A stretch of 64,000 nucleotides of DNA from Planctomycetota bacterium (GTDB lineage Bacteria > Planctomycetota > Planctomycetia > Planctomycetales > Planctomycetaceae), in assembly GCA_022600195.1 (NCBI GenBank), contig JAHZKX010000064.1, positions 83,788 through 147,787 on the forward strand. Direction: 5' to 3'. Within the stretch, counting starts at the first letter, position 1. Each line of letters starts with the position of its first letter. Below, piece after piece: positions 19,675 through 28,200 of the stretch. Made by a program: the position numbers and the translations under genes. The notes below the pieces were generated by a model. The model saw only the letters and a list, made by a program, of their open reading frames with translations. It searched no databases and had not been told where the DNA came from.

Positions 19675-20043
19675 GTGGACAACCAACCTTTAGATGCTTC
19701 ATTTTCCGAGCCCGGTGACGAGCTACAGCAAAAGCAAGGCTTGACACTTTCTCAATTCCAGACGGTAATTCGGACCATGTTCTATGAAAAGGACCAATCT
19801 CGCGGTATTGAAGGAACATTCATGTGGTTTATGGAAGAAGTGGGAGAATTATCATCCGCTCTCAGAGAAAACAACGACCCCGAGAATCTGGCAGAAGAAT
19901 TTGCAGACGTGCTGGCCTGGTTATCAACAATGGCGAATCTGGCAGGAATTGACCTCGAGCAGGCAGTCACCCGAAAATATGTTCAAGGGTGTCCTCGATG
20001 CCACCAAATCGTCTGCTCCTGTGACTTGTCACGAAAACCCTGA
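19675..20043 (+). CDS. MazG-like nucleotide pyrophosphohydrolase with C-terminal Cys-rich tail
   Basis: The 122-residue protein starts at GTG 19675 behind an AAGGA site. The all-alpha NTP-pyrophosphatase motif is clear: EEVGELSSAL followed by LAEEFADVLAWLSTMAN, which carries the metal-binding EExxE and ExxD residues. Such enzymes hydrolyse (d)NTPs to monophosphates and pyrophosphate. The C-terminus reads CPRCHQIVCSCD, four closely spaced Cys plus His that could bind zinc, an addition not part of the catalytic core. It sits 57 bases after the TPR-peptidase gene. Short length places it with stand-alone MazG/dCTPase-like proteins rather than two-domain MazG. Confidence 0.85.
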   Translation: MDNQPLDASFSEPGDELQQKQGLTLSQFQTVIRTMFYEKDQSRGIEGTFMWFMEEVGELSSALRENNDPENLAEEFADVLAWLSTMANLAGIDLEQAVTRKYVQGCPRCHQIVCSCDLSRKP

Positions 20044-20112
20044 ATCCTAAATACGATTCCTGTCAAGATTTGTGTCATATTGATTGACACTGCTTCATCC
20101 GTGAAATTAGAC

Positions 20113-20121
20113 TGGTATGAT
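20113..20121 (+). promoter_or_regulatory. Candidate extended -10 promoter for the 20190-33102 gene run
   Basis: TGG-TATGAT is a good extended -10 box, 68 bases before the first start codon at 20190. No good -35 is at the proper distance; TTGACA at 20084-20089 is 26 bases away, too far. An inverted repeat GTGTCA-N7-TGACAC (20072-20090) just upstream could be a regulator site. Confidence 0.35.
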
Positions 20122-20189
20122 GCGGTGAAGTTGCGACTTCATTATCTATTCAGCAATATTCTCTCATCTCAGTTTGCTATCGCATCAAT

Positions 20190-21974
20190 ATGAAAATGTA
20201 TTGCGCTATTCAACATCTGGTTTCGGCTTGCAGACACGCTCTTTTTTCTTATAGATCGTGCCTGATGGTACTTACTCTTTTCTTTACTTTTCAGAACACC
20301 GCCTTTTGCCAACCTCCCCAGGCACAAATTGACGCAGCCATCCAACGTGGCATATCTTATCTGAAAAGAAGAGAAAATTATGGTCGCACAGGACTCAACG
20401 CGTTTGTTGCCTATGCTTTAATTAAGGCAGGAGAGTCTCCCGAGTCACCCTACATTCAGAACTGCATGAAAAACATACTGGCCGACCATGACCAGAAAAA
20501 CGAAAAAGGTGAAATCGTCTACAAACCCGGCAGTGATTATAATTATTGTGCCGGTGTTCAATTAATGGTCTTAGAAGCGATAAGCCCGGAAAAATACCAT
20601 GCAGAAATTCGTACGACAACGGAATTTCTCATCAGTACGCAGCAGCCGGGTGGAAGCTGGTTTTATGATCAAGATGTAGCAAACAATGGAGATACGAGTG
20701 TATCACAATATGCAATCCTAGGACTCTGGGCAGCAGAACGTGCGGGTGTACTCGTCCCAACAAGAGTCTGGGATAAAGCGGCACGCTGGCATTTGACGAC
20801 CCAGCATCAAAACGGTGCATTTAGCTATCAACCCGATAATATTCGTGAGGGTGGTATAAAACATACGATGTCCGTCGCAGGGACGGGTAGCTTGCATATT
20901 ATTTCTATGCAACTTTATCCTGACGGTGAATTACGCAGCGGTCCGGTTAATAAAAATAACAAAACGATGAAAAAACGTTTCGGATTCCTGGAGAAAGTCG
21001 ATCTCGTCAAAAAAGAGAAAACGGAAGACGATCAAAAAAACATCAACACTAAACCAACAGTCAGCCACAGTGCCCTGGAAGGTGGAAAAAAACGAGGTCT
21101 AACCTGGATCATTAATAATTATAATTACCGCACTCCCACGGGTTGGCCCATCTATTATTTATATGGAATTGAACGAATTGGAGCGATAGCCAATACCAAA
21201 ATGATCGGCCCTCACGACTGGTATTCAGATGGCGCCCGACATCTACTTGAAACTCAGGAAGAAAATGGAAGCTTTAAAGCGCTCGGATCAGTTGACCCCA
21301 ATACTTGTCTGGCAATTGTCTTTCTTTCAAAAGCCACGGGCAAAACCCTCGGTCGCACTTACAAACCTGAACCAGTCGGTTCGGGCTTGTTAGCAGGTGG
21401 CAGAGGCCTTCCGAAAAATCTGGCAGACGTACAGATGAGAAATGGTAAAGTCGAAAATAAAACACTTGCCGGCGATCTGAGCGAGTTATTGGCACAACTG
21501 GAAGATCCCGCTACCGCCGACCTGGAAGCCACGCAGGAAACGCTTGTGGAAACAATCACTCTGGGAGACCGTGAGCAACTGATTCAACAGAAGGAACGTG
21601 TCTTAAAACTAGTTGAAGCCAGAGCACCCGATGTTCGCAGAACCGCGATCTGGGCACTTTCGCGTATGAATGACTTTCGGGTTGCACCTTACCTGATTCG
21701 GGCTTTGAAAGACCCCGATTTAGGTGTTCGCATTGAAGCTCGAAATGGTTTATGCACGCTCAGTCGTAAAATCCGTGGATTAGGAATGCCAGAAGACCCT
21801 CTAGCAGATGTCGATGAAAATGTGGATGAAAAAAAACGTATCTTAATCGTGGACCAGTGGTCCGACGAAGCAACCAAACGCTGGCAAAAGTGGTACAACG
21901 GCGTAAAACCTTTCGACGAAAAATTTGATCTCTATGAAGTTTTAAATCAATTTCCAAAATCAAAAGCGAAATGA
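20190..21974 (+). CDS. Exported prenyltransferase/squalene-cyclase-like toroid protein with HEAT repeats
   Basis: The 594-residue protein has a long hydrophobic signal (SCLMVLTLFFTFQNTAFC). The body consists of helical repeats of the squalene-cyclase/terpenoid toroid superfamily; typical turns are QQPGGSWFYDQD (about 150), TQHQNGAFSYQ (about 205) and QEENGSFKAL (about 355). The DxDD acid motif of true cyclases is not evident, so catalysis is doubtful and a binding role is as likely. Residues about 470-545 form HEAT repeats (DVRRTAIWALSRMNDFRVA, DLGVRIEARNGLCTLSRK). It is the first gene of the run containing TolQ/ExbB and ExbD homologues, with 39 bases to the next gene. Confidence 0.8.
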   Translation: MKMYCAIQHLVSACRHALFSYRSCLMVLTLFFTFQNTAFCQPPQAQIDAAIQRGISYLKRRENYGRTGLNAFVAYALIKAGESPESPYIQNCMKNILADHDQKNEKGEIVYKPGSDYNYCAGVQLMVLEAISPEKYHAEIRTTTEFLISTQQPGGSWFYDQDVANNGDTSVSQYAILGLWAAERAGVLVPTRVWDKAARWHLTTQHQNGAFSYQPDNIREGGIKHTMSVAGTGSLHIISMQLYPDGELRSGPVNKNNKTMKKRFGFLEKVDLVKKEKTEDDQKNINTKPTVSHSALEGGKKRGLTWIINNYNYRTPTGWPIYYLYGIERIGAIANTKMIGPHDWYSDGARHLLETQEENGSFKALGSVDPNTCLAIVFLSKATGKTLGRTYKPEPVGSGLLAGGRGLPKNLADVQMRNGKVENKTLAGDLSELLAQLEDPATADLEATQETLVETITLGDREQLIQQKERVLKLVEARAPDVRRTAIWALSRMNDFRVAPYLIRALKDPDLGVRIEARNGLCTLSRKIRGLGMPEDPLADVDENVDEKKRILIVDQWSDEATKRWQKWYNGVKPFDEKFDLYEVLNQFPKSKAK

Positions 21975-22013
21975 CTCATTTGTAGTCCAACGTTAAACAG
22001 ATAGAAATTCAGG

Positions 22014-22913
22014 ATGGTTCAGGCGACATCACAAGACGATCATCGAAAAGCGCCGGTCATGCGAGTAACGCAATATGATCAGGTCAGCTCTTCGTTGATT
22101 GCGATCGTACTAGCATTAATCATCGCAGTTTTATGGTTGTCGATTGTCTGGATCTCGAATCGGTTACCACAGACTGAAAATGAAGTCGCATTGGAAATGA
22201 TTGATTTGGCCGGAGGGGCCGAAGATGGTGCACCCGACGAATCATTAATGGTGGAATCTCCCGAAGATCCAGTTGATGACCCATCTCAGATTGATACACC
22301 AGATGAAGAAAATCAAGTTGAAGAAATGCTCGATAGTGTTGTAGAACTGTCAGACAAAGCAACTCAGCAGGTCCAGCAGCAAACGCAAACCGACCTGTCA
22401 AACTCAGGTAAAGTGGGAAGCGCTGTCGGTACTGGTAAACGCGCCTTGGGATTAGGTCCTGGAAAAAAAGGACTTCCACGTGAGCAACGCTGGTTTATCA
22501 AATTTTCCGACAGAGGCTCTCTGATCGATTATGCAAAACAAATTGATTACTTCAAAATCGAACTGGGGGCCTTGTTGAGAAGTGGCAAAATGATTTATCT
22601 GTCAAAGGTCTCTTCTGATAAACCTGTCATAAGAACGGCCTCATCTGGTGCAAACGAAAAACGGCTCTACATGACCTGGCAAGGAGGCGAACGCAAAACC
22701 AGTGACCTCAGTCTGTTTAAAAAAGCAGGACATGATGTCGCTGGGGCGATCCTGTTCCACTTTTATCCAAAAGAAACGGAAAACAAATTACTCACAATAG
22801 AAAAAAAATATCGAAACAAAAAATTTGACGAGATCCGTCGTACCTATTTTACTGTGCGGGGAAATCGGGCTGGATATAATTTCGAAGTGACCCGTCAGAC
22901 TTATTTCCAATAA
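22014..22913 (+). CDS. Single-span inner-membrane protein of the ExbB/ExbD gene run, TonB/TolA-position (unknown family)
   Basis: The 299-residue product has a cytoplasmic N-terminus of about 30 residues, one membrane segment (SSLIAIVLALIIAVLWLSIV), an acidic Pro/Asp/Glu stretch (about 60-110), a Gln/Gly linker and a compact alpha/beta C-terminal domain (about 155-299). That architecture, immediately before an ExbB gene, is that of TonB or TolA, but no TonB C-terminal signature was recognised. It may be the energy-transducing arm of the complex or a planctomycete-specific partner. The ribosome site is weak, which suggests coupling to the gene upstream. Confidence 0.7.
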   Translation: MVQATSQDDHRKAPVMRVTQYDQVSSSLIAIVLALIIAVLWLSIVWISNRLPQTENEVALEMIDLAGGAEDGAPDESLMVESPEDPVDDPSQIDTPDEENQVEEMLDSVVELSDKATQQVQQQTQTDLSNSGKVGSAVGTGKRALGLGPGKKGLPREQRWFIKFSDRGSLIDYAKQIDYFKIELGALLRSGKMIYLSKVSSDKPVIRTASSGANEKRLYMTWQGGERKTSDLSLFKKAGHDVAGAILFHFYPKETENKLLTIEKKYRNKKFDEIRRTYFTVRGNRAGYNFEVTRQTYFQ

Positions 22914-22933
22914 GGACACAATAGCAGGCTCCT

Positions 22934-23590
22934 ATGAACTACTCACTCGCTCCCATATTAAATGTTGCCGGTTACGCTATTTACATTGCACTGGCTTTGA
23001 CCGCTTTGTACGGAGTCTTTTGTGTGATCCTCCTGGTCAGACAAATTGCTCAAAAAAAGTTTCTCACACAAAACGCGGCAAACGAATTTCTCGACCAGAT
23101 TCATGACGATATCGAAAAGAAAGACTACGAATCTGTGATCAATCTTTGCGATTCACCTCCTTACTGGAGTAAAGCCGTTCCGCAATTGATCCTGGTTGCA
23201 ATGGCAAATATGGAACGTCCTGCCAAAAAACTCAGGCAAATGCTCGCAGAGAAATTTGAACGAGATATTCTGTCTGAACTCGAATACCGAATGTCCTGGA
23301 TCAGTACCATTGTCAAAAGTGCTCCCATGCTGGGGCTATTGGGAACCGTCATCGGTATGATCAATGCCTTTGACAAAATCGGAAACATGCAGGAATCAGG
23401 GGGGGACCCCAGCCAATTGGCAGGCGAAATCAGTTTTGCACTGTTTACAACAGCTGCAGGGCTGGCTGTTGCGATCCCTCTGGTTATGGCGGGAGCCCTG
23501 ATTCATGTTCGTATTGGAAAACTTCAGGATTCAGTTCAGGAACATACGGGTGAGTTCCTGGAGATTCTTGAAACATCTCGCAAGTCATGA
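22934..23590 (+). CDS. MotA/TolQ/ExbB-family proton channel protein
   Basis: The 218-residue protein has the three-helix ExbB/TolQ topology: an N-terminal helix (YAIYIALALTALYGVFCVIL), a cytoplasmic helical loop, then two adjacent helices (APMLGLLGTVIGMINAF; ISFALFTTAAGLAVAIPLVMAGAL) that carry the conserved GLLGTVxGMI and TTaAGLavAIP motifs, including the pore Thr residues. It forms a pentameric proton channel with ExbD/TolR partners, two of which follow directly. Spacing is 20 bases from the previous gene and 19 to the next. Confidence 0.95.
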   Translation: MNYSLAPILNVAGYAIYIALALTALYGVFCVILLVRQIAQKKFLTQNAANEFLDQIHDDIEKKDYESVINLCDSPPYWSKAVPQLILVAMANMERPAKKLRQMLAEKFERDILSELEYRMSWISTIVKSAPMLGLLGTVIGMINAFDKIGNMQESGGDPSQLAGEISFALFTTAAGLAVAIPLVMAGALIHVRIGKLQDSVQEHTGEFLEILETSRKS

Positions 23591-23609
23591 TTCCTTAAGG
23601 TAATTGAAC

Positions 23610-24089
23610 ATGGCTAAGAAAAAAGCATTTTTAAATACAGATGAGGATGGCTGGAAGAAGCGACCCGCAGCAGGCGGGGCTGGAGACGATCTGGATATCA
23701 CACCCATGATTGATGTGACATTTTTATTGCTCATTTTCTTCATGGTTACTTCAACGATGCAGGCCACACAAGATTCCGACGTTCCTGTTGCGAGATATGG
23801 AGTAGGCGTCGATACCCGAGGGGCTACGATAGTTCTGGTCCACAACGACGGAAACGGCATCAATGGAACAAGCGTTATTGAAGTAAAAGAGTCTGGTGGA
23901 ACGACTGAAGTCACAACTGAAGAGTTAACCGCGCGTGTACGTGAAAAAGTTCAAAATGGTGTCATGGATGTCATTATTAAAGCGGATCGCGGAGTGCCGC
24001 ATGGATTTGTCCAGGAAGTGACACGAGCGGTAACAGAAGTGGATGGAGTTAAGTTCTTTATCGGAATTGAAGAGAAAAAAAATAATTAA
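23610..24089 (+). CDS. ExbD/TolR-family biopolymer transport protein
   Basis: From ATG 23610 (TAAGG 9 bases upstream; an in-frame TTG at 23604 is unlikely) the protein is 159 residues. A short cytoplasmic tail is followed by one membrane helix with the essential proton-relay Asp in TPMIDVTFLLLIFFMVTS, then a periplasmic domain ending in DVIIKADRGVPHGFVQEVTRA, the ExbD/TolR fold with its typical D-x-x-V/P-x-G-x-V pattern. It should insert into the pore of the ExbB homologue upstream. A second ExbD gene follows. Confidence 0.94.
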   Translation: MAKKKAFLNTDEDGWKKRPAAGGAGDDLDITPMIDVTFLLLIFFMVTSTMQATQDSDVPVARYGVGVDTRGATIVLVHNDGNGINGTSVIEVKESGGTTEVTTEELTARVREKVQNGVMDVIIKADRGVPHGFVQEVTRAVTEVDGVKFFIGIEEKKNN

Positions 24090-24158
24090 GCTACAATCGA
24101 CAATCATTTCACATGTCCAAGTTAATCTGCACTCAATAAATGAGATACTGATTTAGCA

Positions 24159-25223
24159 ATGCCTATCAAGTTTTATTGTAAAAAATGTGGCCAACGATTA
24201 AGTGTTGCCAGCAAGAAAGCAGGTAAATCTGTCTCCTGCCCTGCCTGCCGCAATCAGATTACGATTCCACCTAAAAGCCAGCCCCGTCGTCCCGATAATG
24301 TAAAAGACACACCAGAAACAACCACTGATACTGAGAAGCATTCCCAACCTGTCGCACACTTTAATCCGGAAGAAAATCAACTACTTGATGGCCTGGAAAA
24401 CTTGGGCGAACTGGGAGACAGCTGGGACGAAATCCTGGAAGATGGCTGGAAAGAAGCGCTTGAAACCGAGGAAGCAGACCAGCCTGCTGATGAAGCGCAG
24501 ACACAACAAGAGGAAATCGCTCCCGAAAAATCGAAATCCGCAAATCAGCCCGATCAACCTCCGCAAAAAAACATCCTGCAACCTGAAGCAGAAGCGGATA
24601 GCCTCCCACCGGAACCAGAAACGACCCCGGTTACAGAAACAGCACCTGCCGATCCTAAGCAGAAAACACTCGTGGAGCAATCGACAGCACCTCAATCCAC
24701 AGTCACTTATAGTGAAGATGAAGAAGATGAAGAAGATGATGAGGACGATGAGGACGATGAGGACGATGAGGACGAGGGGTTTTCGATCCGATCTGCAGAT
24801 TCAGAGTTTGATGAAATGGATCTGACACCGATGGTAGATGTCACGTTTCTTTTGTTGATCTTTTTTATGATTACCGCGTCGTTCAGTCTACAAAAAAGTA
24901 TCCAGGTTCCTCCACCCAATCCAGATGAAGATGGTGTTTCACAGTCACTCCAAACACTGGATGACTTCCGAGAAGAGTCCATTATTGTAGAAATAGATAA
25001 TAATAATGGAATTTATGTTGATGATACGAAATTATCAAATCCTACTGAAATTGTGCAGGCGATCCTGGATCGTCGCAATCAAGATGGAAAAACAAAATCG
25101 GAATTGGTACTCAGCGCACATAAAGCAGCCAGGCATGAAATAGTCGTCGCTGTTGTCGATGCAGCCAATGAAGTCGGTATGCAGAAAATCAGACTTGCTT
25201 CCTACCGTGGCCCAGAAGACTGA
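24159..25223 (+). CDS. Zinc-ribbon/ExbD fusion protein with acidic linker
   Basis: The 354-residue protein begins with a CxxC...CxxC zinc ribbon (FYCKKCGQRLSV, SCPACRNQITIP; about 5-37) of a type frequent in planctomycetes. A cytoplasmic linker of about 170 residues rich in E, D, P and Q follows and includes an uninterrupted Glu/Asp tract (about 188-207). Then comes an ExbD/TolR membrane helix with its key Asp (TPMVDVTFLLLIFFM) and a periplasmic ExbD domain. The second ExbD copy in the run suggests a heterodimeric stator. The large cytoplasmic extension is far beyond the short tail of classical ExbD and could dock a regulator or nucleic acid. Confidence 0.88.
   Translation: MPIKFYCKKCGQRLSVASKKAGKSVSCPACRNQITIPPKSQPRRPDNVKDTPETTTDTEKHSQPVAHFNPEENQLLDGLENLGELGDSWDEILEDGWKEALETEEADQPADEAQTQQEEIAPEKSKSANQPDQPPQKNILQPEAEADSLPPEPETTPVTETAPADPKQKTLVEQSTAPQSTVTYSEDEEDEEDDEDDEDDEDDEDEGFSIRSADSEFDEMDLTPMVDVTFLLLIFFMITASFSLQKSIQVPPPNPDEDGVSQSLQTLDDFREESIIVEIDNNNGIYVDDTKLSNPTEIVQAILDRRNQDGKTKSELVLSAHKAARHEIVVAVVDAANEVGMQKIRLASYRGPED
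24738..24773 (+). repeat. 9-bp tandem repeat (four units) within the acidic tract
   Basis: GATGAGGAC is repeated four times without interruption and encodes Asp-Glu-Asp units. In-frame copy-number change would lengthen or shorten the acidic linker without breaking the gene. Confidence 0.9.
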
Positions 25224-25288
25224 CCCCGAAAGATACATTGTTTTCAAATCTCACCACTCCAGACATCCTGTATAGATAAGATATCGAA

Positions 25289-28200
25289 ATGGCCAGCTTA
25301 GAAATTTCATTCTTGTCCGGAAAAACTCAAAAAATTGAGCTTTCCAAACAACAGCCCATTTCAATCGGCAGTCATGCATCTAATGATTTACAGATTGACA
25401 ACGAAGATGTTGCATCAATGCAATGCCGCATCAGCTGGAATAAAAAAAGCTATGAAATTGTTTCTGCGACCAGTGAGGGAATTGAGATCAATGGAACGAT
25501 GTCCGGACGGTCACTGTTAAACGATGGTGATCTCATTCGGATTGGTGAAGCAGATATTCTGTTTTCAGATGAAGTCGACCTACTGGATCTCGACTCCCCT
25601 CTGCCTGACGTGTCAGGCAAAAAAGACGAATCAATGTACGATTTCAAACCTGTCAGTGAGAACGAACTTGAAGCGATAATACGCTCACCTGCCAAGCCAC
25701 CGGAAAAAGAATCAAAACCAGAGAAAAAGAAAAGTACCAAATCCCGGAAAGAAAAAAAAACACCGAGACCAAAAGAAGAACCGGTCCCCGATGATGATCT
25801 TGACCTGGCCTCCGCTGCTGACCTTCTTGAAGAAACGGATTCGGAAAATCCTTCACAAGCTCCGGCTCAGACATTTATTTCACGATCCAGTGAACATGCC
25901 TCTGAAGAACCAGAGAGCATCAGCCCTACAGAAAAAACGAAGGAAAAAAGTACCCTCTCATTAAAAGACCGAGTTCGTTCCCGTTCCTCTCGTAATGCTG
26001 TTCGTCCCGGAGAGCGTCAAATCGTTCGATCACCTTTTGTTTTATCACTGATCGGCGGCAGTATTCTATTAGCACTGATGGCATTTACTTTCTGGTTTAT
26101 TATTGGTCGCGATACTGCAAAGCGGCATTTCGATGCTGCCGTACAGGAAATGGAAGCTGGTAAATATTCTCAAGCGATTCAACTCTTTGATAAATTTCTC
26201 TTAAATTATCAGAAAAGTGATTACGCCGACGAAGCCAGGATTCTGCTCAGCAAATCCTATGTTGAAAAAGAAATATCCGGCTCAACACCTGCCTGGAATG
26301 CGGGACTGGAAGCAACAAATGATTTCATTAAAAAACATCGAGATGATCCTGACTTCAAGGAACTCTACCCGACACTCGTCGAATATGGAAAGAAAATTGC
26401 TCTGGGATCTGTTGAAACTGCCAGCCGCACAAAAGAACGTGAATTGTTAGTAGTTTCAGCTAAAGCCGAAAGTATTCTCAATCGTTACAGTCCACAGGAT
26501 GCCCCCCCTACCGACGAGTTAGCAAAAATTAAAGCCGGTTACGAAAAAGCGGAAGCAGAGATTTTGCGAAAAGAGGTCTTTGATGTTGCGGTCAAAGAAA
26601 TTGAAGACTCGATCAAACAAAAAAAGTCACTACAGGCACTCGCACGCCGACGCCATCTGCTTGACCGCTACGATTACTATAAAAATGACCCTAAGATGGC
26701 TACCGTCCTCGCAAAAATCCTGGAACTAGAAAAAAATCTAGTTCAGGCTAACAACCAGCCAGTCAAGGCAGTCACCAATGAATACCCTGAAACATTTCCT
26801 CAATCTGTGACACTGGCACTTCATACCCGTTCCCGCTCGAATACTGTTTCTGATGGTCGGAATGTATTTGCGATAGCCAACGGCAGTTGTTTCGGAATCG
26901 ATTCGATTACCGGTGACCCCATCTGGAGACGTCCCGTCGGGCTTGACCCTCCCTTTGCCCCCATTTCCTTCTCGGGAAGTGAACCAGCTTTGCTCGTTTT
27001 TGATACACGACACCAGGATCTTTTATGCGTCTCACAGAAAAGTGGAAAATTAATCTGGCGTCAAACGCTGCCCGCTCGCCCTACCGGCAAACCATTACTA
27101 CACCAGGGTACCATCGTCATTTCTTGCAATTCAGGTGATTTGATCAGCATCGATTTAATCAGTGGTTCGATCATCGCACAGCTTAAATTTGCGCAACCCC
27201 TGGTCGGTGCTCCCGGATTAGTCTACGGAGAACAATCCATTGCAGTTGCCGGACATGAAGGTGTTGTTTATTTGATTTCCTTACGTCCCTTCGAATGTCA
27301 AAAAGTGACTGCCCTGGGACATCGCCCGGGAACAATCGGAATTCCGATTATCGCCATGGGAAAATTACTGCTCGTTTGTGAGAACGACCGTACCGACTCT
27401 GCTCTGCTGCATGTTCTGGATGGAAACGGAAAAAATGCTTCACTCAATGAACTGGAAAATTTTCGTATCAAAGGACACGTTCAAAGCATGCCTGTCCTCC
27501 GTGGCAAACAGATGTTTTTTCCAACTGTTCCTGAACGCATTACTGCATTTACGGTCACAGACGAAGAAGGCAAACGAAAGTTGACAGAAATCGCATCTTA
27601 TCAATTACAGGCCCCGCTCTCATGTCAAATTTATCTTTCAGCCGGCTCTGGAGGTCAACTCTGGATGAGCAGTTCCGCCTTACGAAAATTTACACTGCAA
27701 AATTCCGGAATCAAACTGGACAAGAAAAAAATTGCCGACGGATTAGGAGCACAACCAATGCAGTTAATTGGCAATAACCTGTATCTTGCCAGACGTCTGC
27801 TTTCATCCAAATCTGTCATTTTTTCCATCGCCAACCGCAATGAAATGAGCAGTTCCTGGAAATCTATACTAGGTACGGATATTCTCGCCACTTATTCTTC
27901 TGGTCAAAATGGACTGGTCTGTATCACATCGGATGGAGATATCTTTCGGATTCGAAATACCGATTTTGAACCGGATTCTTCAAAGTTCAAAGAAAAAACC
28001 ATTACACAACTTAAACTCCCCGAAGGTCTTTCGGAACCGCTTAAAACATCACCACTCTCTGAAGGTAAAATTGCCGTCTACTGTGGCTCCCCCAAACCAA
28101 CTCTCTGGGTTCTCAATACCTTTGGACAATTGGAACAGACCATCGATTTGAAAGCTCCTCTCGATACAATGCCCGTATCACTTGGCGATGGAATTGCAAT

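Noticed and set aside
20084..20121. Standard promoter from TTGACA (20084) to TATGAT (20116)
   Set aside because: The spacer is 26 bases, too long for sigma-70; only the extended -10 remains as a weak call.
24738..24773. CRISPR-like array
   Set aside because: Units are 9 bp with no spacers and are coding; no CRISPR array or cas gene was found in the window.
24385..24825. Lys/Met-rich open frame inside the zinc-ribbon/ExbD gene
   Set aside because: It is the +1 frame of the acidic tract; composition is explained by the repeat.
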